Shown here: positions 1-8,978 of the stretch, piece after piece
How the letters are laid out: each line of letters begins with the position of its first letter
How positions within the stretch are numbered: position 1 is the first letter of the stretch
Origin: Lunatimonas sp.
Lineage (GTDB): Bacteria > Bacteroidota > Bacteroidia > Cytophagales > Cyclobacteriaceae
Direction: 5' to 3'
DNA length: 64,000 bases
Assembly (NCBI RefSeq): GCF_020832325.1
Contig: NZ_JAFIEU010000006.1
Location: 1-64,000, forward strand
Program-made: the position numbers and the translations under genes
Notes under the pieces: generated by a model
The model's input: the letters and a program-made list of their open reading frames with translations, nothing else
Told to the model about the DNA's origin: nothing
The model's database searches: none

Positions 1-480
1 AACCAAAAACCCGAAGCGACCCCGCTTTCCCGACCGTAACCCAATTTCTCGCCGCAGGCGTATATCTACCAATATCGCGAACCTTATATCCCTTAAAAAT
101 ATCGCCGAAGGCATATATCAGAGACATAAGACGTTAGACGTAAGATTTAAGATTCGCGAGAATTACGATCCTACATCCTTTCCTAAACCAAAAACTCGGA
201 GCAACCCCGCTTTCCCGACCGTAACCCAATTTCTCGCCGCAGGCGTATATCTACCAATATCGCGAAGCTTATATCCCTTAAAAATATCGCCGAAGGCATA
301 TATCAGAGATATAAGACGTTAGACGTAAGATTTAAGATTCGCGAGAATTACGATCCTACATCCTTTCCTAAACCAAAAACCCGAAGCGACCCCGCTTTCC
401 CGACCGTAACCCAATTTCTCGCCGCAGGCGTATATCTACCAATATCGCGAAGCTTATATCCCTTAAAAATATCGCGAAGC
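1..480. repeat. 185-bp tandem repeat array, about 2.6 copies
   Basis: Copies begin at 1, 186 and 371, each with AACCAAAAAC or a near match, giving a period of exactly 185 bp. Copies 1 and 2 differ at only a handful of bases, for example ACCTTAT against GCTTAT near 91 and 276. The third copy breaks off near 480 within the motif AAAAATATCGCGAAGC. Each unit also holds internal near-duplicates of ATATCGC(C)GAAG. No convincing ORF lies inside. The array probably continues beyond the left edge. There are no spacers, so it is not a CRISPR. It sits just downstream of the minus-strand lyase gene ending at 500. Confidence 0.9.
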
Positions 481-499
481 ATGTAAACTACCAAACCTG

Positions 500-1912
500 C
501 TATTCTAGCACATACAGGTACATGGCACTGGGCCCCGGCCAAGGCTCTGGATGGGGTCGATCTCTGTTTTGCGGCAGCGTTTCCCACTTAAGCAGGTACG
601 TCTTGCCATCCTCGGGATGTCCCAAATCCCCAGTTGAACGGATCTGAAGTCCGGGAAAGTCGCCTTCTACCGATGTTTCCTCCATCATCGAAGTGGGCTT
701 GTGCACCTCACCGATCCGATTAAATTTTTTATCCAATAGCATGGTCCCCTTTCCATATTTTATGTGATCGTAGCCCAATTCGTACGTACCGTCAGCCCGA
801 CGCCGAAAGTCACCAATGCGAACCTCAAATACGATACTCCCTCTGCCAGAAAACTCCCAGCGATAGTCCCAATCGGTGACCTGCTTGCTTTGCCAGGCAT
901 CTCCTTCGAGCCAGGTGACGTAAAATTGAAGGTTCCCTTTCTCGTCGTACTTATGAAAGGCCATCACGGGCTGTAAGTTGTCATCCAACACCAGTTTCGC
1001 GGCCAGATTGATAATCCCACCTCCCGCAGGTATGGGCGCTACGATCACCGATTTTTGGTCAAAGGTAACCGGTAAGGTCACGGGATTCCCAAACGCATCA
1101 AACCAATGGGTAAGATCTGGACTCTTGATATAGGAAAGGTCGTGGTTGGTCTCACAGTCTGGGGTATCCCTCCATACCCAATACATGTGGTACCAGTCGT
1201 CATCCAATAGCTTGGGTTGGGAAGCATAGGCGTTCATCAACCCCTGTCCATCGGTCAGTGGCGTATCCAAAAGCCTGCTCCAAGTCTTCGTTTGGGTGTC
1301 GTAAATATTGTAAATTTCGTTTCCGTTCCCACTTCCGCCATCCCGGTAGTGAAACAGCAACTCCCCTTCTCGATTGGTCATAAAATGGGGATAGGTACAA
1401 CGGGTTTCATGGGTGCCAACCATGGTTTTGTGCTGCACCAGCGTAGTTATGTCACGAGGAAGCTCCGATCGGAAATAGGTAATGGGGTGCACGTGCATGT
1501 TTCCGGATACGTGCAAATACCCCTCCCTATCTATACCGATCGTCACCGAATTGTGGCTGTCCCAGTTCAAAATGGTGCTGGTCCCCTCGCCTACCTCTCT
1601 ATCAAACACCGGAAGCGTGTGTAGCGTAAACGAGGGATCTGACAAATCCCGTTGCCCTACAGTCATGTATCGATTTTTATCGTAATAGGCGATGTACTGC
1701 CTGTCCCCACTTGTGAGCAAGGAAAAACCCACCGGGTGCCCCGCCCATACGGAATCGACAAAAATCCGATCCACCACTTCCTTTTTTTGATCCCGCTCGT
1801 CGATGACCTTCCAAGTCTCCTCTTGTTGACAGGAGAAAAAAGACATTGCAGTCACCAGGGCAGTACCTAAGTAGCCTATGGCATGTTTCACAGCATTTGG
1901 TTTCGAATTCAT
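500..1912 (-). CDS. Surface lipoprotein, BNR-4 beta-propeller, PL24/PL25-type lyase candidate
   Basis: The 470-residue protein has a lipoprotein signal ending in the lipobox FFSC (Cys28). Acidic residues follow (CQQEE), which in Bacteroidota favours export to the cell surface. The rest resembles BNR-4 repeat proteins, the seven-bladed propeller fold of ulvan lyase families PL24 and PL25 and of the rhamnosyl-glucuronate lyase family PL42. His120 and His140, each near an Asn, plus Tyr174, Arg190 and Tyr229 form a His/His/Tyr/Arg/Tyr set in the order and approximate spacing I recall for PL25 active sites. I infer an endo-acting, surface lyase that makes the first cut in a uronate-containing polymer. 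It is the last gene of a minus-strand lyase series, 131 bp after the PL8 gene. The substrate is not settled: ulvan is one option and a Rha-GlcA-type polymer is another. Confidence 0.75.
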   Translation of the reverse strand: MNSKPNAVKHAIGYLGTALVTAMSFFSCQQEETWKVIDERDQKKEVVDRIFVDSVWAGHPVGFSLLTSGDRQYIAYYDKNRYMTVGQRDLSDPSFTLHTLPVFDREVGEGTSTILNWDSHNSVTIGIDREGYLHVSGNMHVHPITYFRSELPRDITTLVQHKTMVGTHETRCTYPHFMTNREGELLFHYRDGGSGNGNEIYNIYDTQTKTWSRLLDTPLTDGQGLMNAYASQPKLLDDDWYHMYWVWRDTPDCETNHDLSYIKSPDLTHWFDAFGNPVTLPVTFDQKSVIVAPIPAGGGIINLAAKLVLDDNLQPVMAFHKYDEKGNLQFYVTWLEGDAWQSKQVTDWDYRWEFSGRGSIVFEVRIGDFRRRADGTYELGYDHIKYGKGTMLLDKKFNRIGEVHKPTSMMEETSVEGDFPGLQIRSTGDLGHPEDGKTYLLKWETLPQNRDRPHPEPWPGPSAMYLYVLE

Positions 1913-2043
1913 GTGTCTATAATTGTTTTTCAGCGGTCACAACCTGTCCCGGTTTATCGGGATGGAATCTCGCATGATTGATAGTATAACCTGCGTGTGA
2001 CGGCTACGTCATGCTCGATTTCATGCGTCTAATCTTCTTTTCG

Positions 2044-4203
2044 TTATTTCAATTCCAGTACCGCACTTTTACCCGCAAACATTCCCTGTGGCAACTCCAA
2101 CCGCACGGAAGTGTCTCCAGCTTGTGTGGCTAGCGTGGCCATTCCACTAGTACCGGAGAGGGCATGGCTTATGCGAAAATTTAATGCTGCCAACCTACGC
2201 GTGGGGTCTGATCCGGTGATTTTAACAACTTTCCCATCGGCTAACTGAATCATCAGTAGTCCCGGAGAGTCCATTTTCACCGTCAATCCATCCTCCAGTT
2301 CCAACGACCCGGCCCGGTAAAACGCCAACTGATAAAGACCTCTGTCCGGATGCTTTACGGCTTGGATATCCCTGGTGTTCGCTACTATCTGCAGGGGCAT
2401 ATTGGTGGCCAACTCAGCCACTTGCGAACGGCTGACCGCCGGAAAGACCACGTAGCTATAGGTGCCATTTCCCGGACGGGACCCGTGGTCCAGCCAAAGG
2501 GAAAACACGTCTTTCGTTACCAATTCTTTTGGTGAGCTGGTTTGCTGACTGATATCGGTCCACCTTCCGCTGACAGGGCCACTCGCAACACGCACCAGTT
2601 GATTTTCCGGAAATACGTATCCCACAGAGTCGCTAAATACCCATGGAATGCCATCCAGCTCGTGGGAGCCCGTTGGAAGCATCCGGTGTCCGGCCCCTTT
2701 AGAAACAGCAACCTGTCCTTGCAGTAGATTTTGGTTTATCGTGGTGTATACTGCTCTCCCGGACCGCGCTTCTATCCCCGCTCCCAAACACACATAGCCC
2801 TCGTCAAAGAAAAACCAAGCCTTTTTCGCGCTCAGTGGATCGTGGGCACTTTTAAAATCATAGGCAACCAACCCATACGTACCGTCTGTTGCTGCTCCCA
2901 CAAACTCTGTACTTCCCCATTTTTGAATTTGGTTTTCATCCGGCAGAATCTCTTTTTGGAGAATAGTAGCGCCTGGGATTTTCTGATAATCCAAAACCGG
3001 AAAAATATCGGCATACTCCAAGCCGGTCACGGCTAAATGGTTGGTCCCGTCTCCCCGATGATGATTTTTTAACCCCTCACTGTTGTAAGGTACTTCCATG
3101 TTTGCGTTTCGGGTGGAGTACATCCGAACGGATGCGAAATAGTGTGGACGCTGAAAGGTGAAATGCTCCGAATGCCAAAAAAAAGTACTATGAGAGCGGG
3201 TCTGACGATTAATGCCTTTTTCCCTGGTCGCAATCACTTCCTCCAGTTCCAGACGGCGGTAGTCCGTGGTGAGCAGCAGTTTCTTAGGTGTATCGGCAGG
3301 TAGTGGATTTAGTGCACCCGGGCGGGCTATACTCCGATTTTTGGCCCCTGTATAGGGATATTTACCAAAGGCCATTGTCTTGGCAATCCCATCCAGGTAA
3401 TAATCAACCAATTGCCGGCTCTTCTCCTCTGAAAATGCGTACTGCGTGCCCGCTACATACACCGCCCACTCCACAAAGGCATCCGCATAGCCCAATCCAT
3501 AGGACAGGGTATTGTTCACGCGGTCTTCCCGATGATGGAAGCTATAGTCATACTGCATTCCCCTGCCCTCGGCAAATTTGATCTCTCCCTCAATGACCTT
3601 GATCACTTCCTCAAACTGCGAAAGGTCATTGATAAATAGCAGGTTTTTTGCTAAAATTCCGGCTATCTTAATTCGGTCACCACTCGGTCTGGCCCCCGAC
3701 GCGTTTAGGTGCGCCCTGCCAATGATGGGCTGCGTCGCCTCCACCAAGTCAGCTGGTAAGGAGGACCCCACCAGCAACATGACATGCACCATGTTCATGG
3801 GAGTGCCTATCTGGTTGTGCCACCAATTATCGCAGAAATAATCATGCTCCACCCAATGGGACAAACCCCGCTCAATCGCCTGCAACACCCGCTTGTTCCT
3901 TCTGAATTTGGACCCCCGATGCGTGTAGGCTTTACTTAACAGGACCAAATTTGCACTGTGTAGCCGGTGTTCAAAACCGGTACGGGATACGTCTTCGTAG
4001 TTGATACCCGGCCAGGTGCCATCCGCTCGCTGACTGTCCAGTAGCTCTGTTACGGTAGCCGCATCGATGTCCCCTTCCAGCAAACCCGCGACAATTCGTC
4101 CTTTTATTCGGTCAAAATCATTGGCATATACGGCCATTGGAACCAAACATACCCATGCAATGAGGATCAATCCGATGAATAAATTGCTTACTTTTTGCTT
4201 CAT
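2044..4203 (-). CDS. Polysaccharide lyase family 8-like protein (short form)
   Basis: Start chosen at 4203 (MKQKVSN...), which gives a clean Sec signal peptide ending near AVYA and avoids overlap with the gene ending at 4229; product 719 residues. Residues ~30-330 are the alpha/alpha toroid, with NWWHNQIGTP at ~126-135 and the block FHHREDRV...YGLGY at ~222-239 carrying the likely catalytic His and Tyr. Residues ~370-719 are the PL8 super-sandwich, seen in GDGTNHL, IPGAT, AKKAWFFF and a late IQAVKHP. Two features are atypical: the TGAN motif that carries the catalytic Asn of known hyaluronate/chondroitin lyases reads GARPSGD here (~170), and the His-Tyr loop is longer. It is paralogous to the next gene upstream, 25 bp away. 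I infer beta-elimination of a uronate polymer or oligomer in the periplasm; the substrate is unknown. Confidence 0.85.
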   Translation of the reverse strand: MKQKVSNLFIGLILIAWVCLVPMAVYANDFDRIKGRIVAGLLEGDIDAATVTELLDSQRADGTWPGINYEDVSRTGFEHRLHSANLVLLSKAYTHRGSKFRRNKRVLQAIERGLSHWVEHDYFCDNWWHNQIGTPMNMVHVMLLVGSSLPADLVEATQPIIGRAHLNASGARPSGDRIKIAGILAKNLLFINDLSQFEEVIKVIEGEIKFAEGRGMQYDYSFHHREDRVNNTLSYGLGYADAFVEWAVYVAGTQYAFSEEKSRQLVDYYLDGIAKTMAFGKYPYTGAKNRSIARPGALNPLPADTPKKLLLTTDYRRLELEEVIATREKGINRQTRSHSTFFWHSEHFTFQRPHYFASVRMYSTRNANMEVPYNSEGLKNHHRGDGTNHLAVTGLEYADIFPVLDYQKIPGATILQKEILPDENQIQKWGSTEFVGAATDGTYGLVAYDFKSAHDPLSAKKAWFFFDEGYVCLGAGIEARSGRAVYTTINQNLLQGQVAVSKGAGHRMLPTGSHELDGIPWVFSDSVGYVFPENQLVRVASGPVSGRWTDISQQTSSPKELVTKDVFSLWLDHGSRPGNGTYSYVVFPAVSRSQVAELATNMPLQIVANTRDIQAVKHPDRGLYQLAFYRAGSLELEDGLTVKMDSPGLLMIQLADGKVVKITGSDPTRRLAALNFRISHALSGTSGMATLATQAGDTSVRLELPQGMFAGKSAVLELK

Positions 4204-4228
4204 AGTTGTCAAACAAACGTTCATTCTG

Positions 4229-6988
4229 TTAGAATTTTCGAATACAACGAACCGCATAGTTGCTGCCCTTATTCAGTGGGTAGCTACCCCCATACCCTCG
4301 GAAATTCTGGCCCCAGACAAACCCAATATTGTATTCCGAGGAACTCCAATATATTTCGCCTTCAAATCCGTCCAGAAAGTCCATGGAACGGAAGAGAATG
4401 TCGAGTTCTGCCTTGGAGGGCAGATACCAATCTCCATAACCACCTTCCTGACACGCTGCACACACCTTAGCGGCAAAGTCTCCGGAAAGATTATCTGCCG
4501 TTTGTTGCGCAATGATTAGCAGTGAATTGTCTCTTCCCGCATATATACCATCCCCAACCGCATTGACTAAACGATCTCCATGGTCTCCGTATAATTGAGG
4601 CTGCAAGGCCCTGCCATTCCGCCAAGGGCTGTATATTTTTTGATCTTTTAGGGGGGCGACCAGCCCATGCGATCCTGTTTCGTCTAGCCAGACAACTACG
4701 CCACCCCCAAAATGCTCGCCTATATACCGCTCACCTCTTACCTGTACGGGTTGCTTCTCGGATCCACTAACCATTACCTCATCGAATGAGGGAACTGTAC
4801 CGGATGCTGTATGATTTTTAACAGTTACACTTTTGCCAGCTTGGTCTCCAGCTGGAAGCAGCACCTGCAAGGTGGAGGAAGTCCCGGCAGCAGAGGCCTT
4901 CCAAAATGGCCCGTATCCCACAAACGATCCCCCAAACTCCAATGTACAGGCCTTCTCCGACCTGGACGGGTCTGCTACGGATACTTCAGAAATCACCTTT
5001 CCGTCCATCTTTGTCAGGACCACTCCAGGCATGGATAACGAAATCCATACACCGCTGGGTAGTTCAATCCTCCCCGGCTCGTAAAAGACCACTTGGGCCA
5101 TTTCCAAGCCCTTATGCCACACCGCTTGTACCTGCGAGGTGTTGGCCAGCACCTCAACTTGTGAATCCGTTCCAATCCGTTCCATATCGGCCGCCGCTAC
5201 ATGGGGGTGTACGGAGTAAGCGTATCCAGCCCCCTGTGGCTTCATACCGTGATCTATCCATAGCGCAAAAATATCTTTGGACACCGCTGGCTTTCGCTGA
5301 ATACGTTGGCTATTTGCAATGCTCTGCCAATAACCTGTCCGAGTATCGTTCAATACGTAGGCTGTCGTAGGTTCATAGAAAAGGTACCCAACACTATCCT
5401 GAACTACCCAGGATATCGCTTCAAACTCCCGAATTCCTGCTGCAAGCTGCTGCATGCCTGAGGCAGACCCGACCTGAACCATCGAACGGCTAAGTGTTTG
5501 ATTGATCGTTGTAGCTACAGGATAGTCTGCATCCGAAAAAATGGCACTACCCAAGCAAATGTAGCTGTCGTCAAAGAAAAACCAGGCTTTCTTTGCCCGA
5601 AGGGGATCATGGGTGCTTTGAAAGTCAAATACTGACGCACCGTATAGTCCATCCGTTACAGCCCCCACAAAGGTGGACTTCCCCGGCTTGGCGATCTGAT
5701 TCCAATGGGGTAATTCCGGCTTTTGAACTACCGTGGTGCCAGGGATCTTCTGCCAGTCCCATACCGGGAAAATATCAAAATACTCGTCCCCTGTTCGGGA
5801 AATAAAGTTAGAACCATCGGCATAATGGTGCATCTTAAGCGACTCTTGGTTATGAGGCGCTTCCATCGTATGGTTTCTTTCTGAATGCATGCGAACAGAA
5901 GCAAAAAAACCTGGCCGCTGATGACTAAAATACTCTGAATGCCAAAAAAATCGGTTGTGGGAAAGGTTTGGTACCTGCACACCTGTGCGGATCGCCACCA
6001 CATTTTGTAGCTCCTCCTTACGGTAATCGGTAAAAGAAAGCAATTTGGCCGGCAACTCCGGACCAATAGGTGCCAACGTTCCTTCTCTTGACATGCCCCT
6101 ATTGATCACACCCGGGTCCTTGAACGAAGCATGGACCATGGACTTGCAGATACCATCTAAGTAATAGTCTACCAGGAGGCGGGTAGATGCCTCCGGAAAC
6201 ATAAAATCCGTACCTGAAAGGCGAACACCCCAATCGGCAAAGGTCGCCGCATAGCCGGTACCGTACGCTAAAATGGAAGTGACCCTATCAGACCGATGGT
6301 GAAAGCCCAAATCGGGCTTAATCCCCATACCGGAGGTAATCGATACTTCTGCCACCATCGCATCGACAGCGGTCCTTACACCGGACGAATCCCGATGGAA
6401 TAATGCCAACTCTGCGGACAAACCCGCAATTTTAATCAGATCCCCCCCCGGCCTCGCACCCCAGGCCCGAAGGTTTGCCCGGGATGCCAATGCAGAAATC
6501 CCGGATACACGTTCATTTGACAATTCCCCATCCATCAGGTATAAGATAGCTATCCAAGACGTCGGATTGGCGATCTCATTGGTGTGCCAGTTATCGGCTA
6601 TAAAATCGTGCGCTAACCAGTAATCGATAGCTGCATCAATGCCGGCTTTTAAGGCAGGCAATCCCTTCAATGGAGACTTCTCCAAGCGATAGGCACGACT
6701 CATCACTTCGATGTTGACCACATGCACCCTGTGTTCAAAGCCTATTCGGGAGACGTCATTGTAGTCGATAGCCGGCCAATACCCTTCAGGGCTTTGGGTA
6801 TTCAACATGGTGCGCACCTCCATCTCAGATACGGAACCGGAGAGCTTGTCTTCCAAAACCCTATTCCTCAACAGCTCTAAATTCGATTGGGAATAGCCAA
6901 ACGTACTCCCTATTACCGTAAACGTCAGCAAAAGAAGCTTCTTACGAAAAGCTTCCTTTGCTCGGTAAAACCTGCCGATGAAAATCAT
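4229..6988 (-). CDS. Polysaccharide lyase family 8-like protein with C-terminal Lcl_C/DUF1566 domain
   Basis: Start taken at 6988 (MIFIGRF...), leaving a 13-bp gap to the heparinase gene; product 919 residues with a hydrophobic export signal (~17-31). Residues ~35-730 parallel the neighbouring PL8 gene: GARPGGD in place of TGAN, FHHRSDRV...YGTGYA for the His/Tyr block, HHYADGSN and IPGTTV, and AKKAWFFF in the super-sandwich. The last ~165 residues (genomic ~4229-4730) are a separate domain with WYLPSKAEL, YWSSSEYN and a terminal AVRCIRKF. That pattern is typical of Lcl_C/DUF1566 domains, found in secreted and surface proteins of unclear function. The paralogue at 2044 lacks it. The tail could bind substrate or a cell-surface partner, but that is inference. 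The two PL8 genes probably arose by tandem duplication followed by gain or loss of this domain. Confidence 0.85.
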   Translation of the reverse strand: MIFIGRFYRAKEAFRKKLLLLTFTVIGSTFGYSQSNLELLRNRVLEDKLSGSVSEMEVRTMLNTQSPEGYWPAIDYNDVSRIGFEHRVHVVNIEVMSRAYRLEKSPLKGLPALKAGIDAAIDYWLAHDFIADNWHTNEIANPTSWIAILYLMDGELSNERVSGISALASRANLRAWGARPGGDLIKIAGLSAELALFHRDSSGVRTAVDAMVAEVSITSGMGIKPDLGFHHRSDRVTSILAYGTGYAATFADWGVRLSGTDFMFPEASTRLLVDYYLDGICKSMVHASFKDPGVINRGMSREGTLAPIGPELPAKLLSFTDYRKEELQNVVAIRTGVQVPNLSHNRFFWHSEYFSHQRPGFFASVRMHSERNHTMEAPHNQESLKMHHYADGSNFISRTGDEYFDIFPVWDWQKIPGTTVVQKPELPHWNQIAKPGKSTFVGAVTDGLYGASVFDFQSTHDPLRAKKAWFFFDDSYICLGSAIFSDADYPVATTINQTLSRSMVQVGSASGMQQLAAGIREFEAISWVVQDSVGYLFYEPTTAYVLNDTRTGYWQSIANSQRIQRKPAVSKDIFALWIDHGMKPQGAGYAYSVHPHVAAADMERIGTDSQVEVLANTSQVQAVWHKGLEMAQVVFYEPGRIELPSGVWISLSMPGVVLTKMDGKVISEVSVADPSRSEKACTLEFGGSFVGYGPFWKASAAGTSSTLQVLLPAGDQAGKSVTVKNHTASGTVPSFDEVMVSGSEKQPVQVRGERYIGEHFGGGVVVWLDETGSHGLVAPLKDQKIYSPWRNGRALQPQLYGDHGDRLVNAVGDGIYAGRDNSLLIIAQQTADNLSGDFAAKVCAACQEGGYGDWYLPSKAELDILFRSMDFLDGFEGEIYWSSSEYNIGFVWGQNFRGYGGSYPLNKGSNYAVRCIRKF

Positions 6989-7001
6989 GGCCGATGAATA
7001 A

Positions 7002-8924
7002 TCAATTGCCGGATAATTGTACCCGAATGACATCGCTGTCACCTTGGATGGTCCAAGCAGGTATCCGGATCTCCAAACGCTTGAGTCCCTCCATCTGACG
7101 GTCCAATTCCAGTGGTGCGGGATCTAGAGAAACTACAGATACCATTAACTGGGGATGGGAGATATTCTCCAGCTTGACCGATTTTCCATCCTGCCGCAAA
7201 ATAGCCCCGCCTGGCACGATTTCCACATCAGCCTGGGTCATTAGCTGCCATGTAATGGATTGGGTGTTTTCATTAATTTCCAAATGGTCTTCCACTACTA
7301 TGGAACGATCATCTGGCTTGATAAACTTCCTATGGGCCTTTTTGATGTTATCGCCAAACACGGGCGTCAGATCAAAGGTAGATTGGGGCTTGGCTCTGTC
7401 ATCAAATGCTACCAGGGGGGCAAAGCCATTGTTTATATGCAGCGCGTCGTTAACCGTCAGTGTGCTGTGACCGTAGTTGTTTTTGGTAAGCAACGTCCAA
7501 CGCTCGCATTCTTGGCAATTGCCCCACAGGTTAAAGCCTGTTATCTCCAACTCGTTATAGGGTTGATTTCCGGGATCAATCACCCAGCGTACGCCGTTTA
7601 ATTCCCAGATAAAGGATCCTGCATCCATGTTCCCGTGGCTGATGGTCGCCCGGCCACCCTTGCCACCGAAGTAATACGCATTGGGACCCTGCTGCTGACC
7701 ACGGTAAATAACTATGGGATTGGAGCCATCACCTTTCCAAGCCAGGGGAAGGGCTGCCTCCTGCTTGGGTTCAAACTGTGCCAGCCATACCAATCCGGCT
7801 CCCCCTATCCGGTTAAGCTTGCCCATGCTGGCAGGCGATTGGGAGAAATTCTCTTTTTCAATGTATAGCGGGTTTCCGGTTTTGGTTCCAAACCAGGCCA
7901 GCACGATATCTCCCGCCGTACCATGCTTGTCACCGCAATCGGCAAAGTTATAGTACCATCCGGAAGGCGCTATGCTGAGATACCGGAAAGCGGCAGATTC
8001 CTTAAAAGCGGGATAATCGGCAATGCCGAAATCCGTGCCAAAGGCCGACTCCAACATCGCTGAGGTCAATACGGAAAACGCGGTGCCATATCCCCAATAC
8101 GTGGAACCTTCGGGATACACCCCATCGGGCCCATACTCTTCCATGGAATGAGGAATGCCATCCAATGCCCTGCTAATGGTCTTTGCCGCAAGCTCGGGGT
8201 CCCGATCTGCGATCATGATCGAAGCGGCAATCATACCCCCATTGCATACTTGGTTCCAGTTGTTGGTTCCATTAATCCAGCCATGGCGTCCCTCCCAACT
8301 GGGATTGATTCCTTTTTCGATCAGGGCGGTTTTTGCCATGTCCACTGTAGACTTTGGCAGATCAGACCCTACCCAGTCAATGGCAAGTGCAACCGCCGTG
8401 GCCATCTCGGCCACATCCAAATAATGTGAGGGATTCCAATCCGAAAACCGGCAAACCGCCACAAGTTCTTCATTGAGTTTCGTCAAAAATCGCTTGTCCT
8501 TCTCCAGTCGATAGGTCATTCCCAGCATATTGACTCGATACAACATCTCCCGGGAAGTGCTGAGCAACCTCCTACCAATCATCACCCGCTCCAATACCGG
8601 CTCGCTTAGGATCTGCTCGGCATTGAGCTTTACCCCTTCGTAATAGTTGGCTACCAAGGGGTCACTTTTGATTTTTCGTTTTACCTCCCGCTCCAATGCG
8701 GGCGTCAATACCAGCTTGGGGCCGCTTTTTCGAAGCTTGCTCTTTAGGTAGGTTACCGTTATGGGATTTTCCAGTTTTTGAGGGTCATTGGCTGGCAGTC
8801 CAAGCTCCGATTTGGATAGATTCCGACCGGTATGTATGGCATGGAGGGGCAAGGTAACCAATGCACAAGATGCCGCAAGCAGAAGAGAGACGGCTAATTG
8901 TTTGAGATTTGGGAAAGTCTTCAT
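7002..8924 (-). CDS. Heparinase II/III family protein, probable oligo-uronate lyase
   Basis: The 640-residue protein has a Sec signal (~1-29). An alpha-toroid region contains NNWNQV (~220) and PEGSTYWGYG (~270). A C-terminal heparinase II/III beta-domain starts near SHGNMDAGSF and VIDPG. In this fold an Asn/His plus Tyr in the toroid and a His in the beta-domain do beta-elimination; N of NNWN, Y of STYW and H of SHGN are the obvious candidates here. Families PL12, PL15, PL17 and PL21 share the fold, many of them exo-acting on oligosaccharides, and I cannot assign one. It lies between the PL8 pair and the PF05426 gene (13- and 54-bp gaps), so it is probably co-transcribed. The likely job is periplasmic trimming of oligosaccharides released by the other lyases. 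Confidence 0.85.
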   Translation of the reverse strand: MKTFPNLKQLAVSLLLAASCALVTLPLHAIHTGRNLSKSELGLPANDPQKLENPITVTYLKSKLRKSGPKLVLTPALEREVKRKIKSDPLVANYYEGVKLNAEQILSEPVLERVMIGRRLLSTSREMLYRVNMLGMTYRLEKDKRFLTKLNEELVAVCRFSDWNPSHYLDVAEMATAVALAIDWVGSDLPKSTVDMAKTALIEKGINPSWEGRHGWINGTNNWNQVCNGGMIAASIMIADRDPELAAKTISRALDGIPHSMEEYGPDGVYPEGSTYWGYGTAFSVLTSAMLESAFGTDFGIADYPAFKESAAFRYLSIAPSGWYYNFADCGDKHGTAGDIVLAWFGTKTGNPLYIEKENFSQSPASMGKLNRIGGAGLVWLAQFEPKQEAALPLAWKGDGSNPIVIYRGQQQGPNAYYFGGKGGRATISHGNMDAGSFIWELNGVRWVIDPGNQPYNELEITGFNLWGNCQECERWTLLTKNNYGHSTLTVNDALHINNGFAPLVAFDDRAKPQSTFDLTPVFGDNIKKAHRKFIKPDDRSIVVEDHLEINENTQSITWQLMTQADVEIVPGGAILRQDGKSVKLENISHPQLMVSVVSLDPAPLELDRQMEGLKRLEIRIPAWTIQGDSDVIRVQLSGN

Positions 8925-8978
8925 GGTTTGGGTTGATTGTAGGAATGGGGTTATGTGTGTATACCAATTGAAATGGAG

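Noticed and set aside
1-480. Repeat array as a CRISPR
   Set aside because: The unit is 185 bp and contiguous with no variable spacers, and no cas gene is nearby.
764-976. Short opposite-strand ORFs inside the lyase, SusC and enolase genes
   Set aside because: They lie wholly within well-supported genes on the other strand, have no recognisable domains and look like codon-bias shadows.
1945-1962. Small hairpin TCCCG-GTTTAT-CGGGA between the BNR-4 and PL8 genes
   Set aside because: The stem is only 5 bp and no T-run follows, so it is not reported as a terminator.
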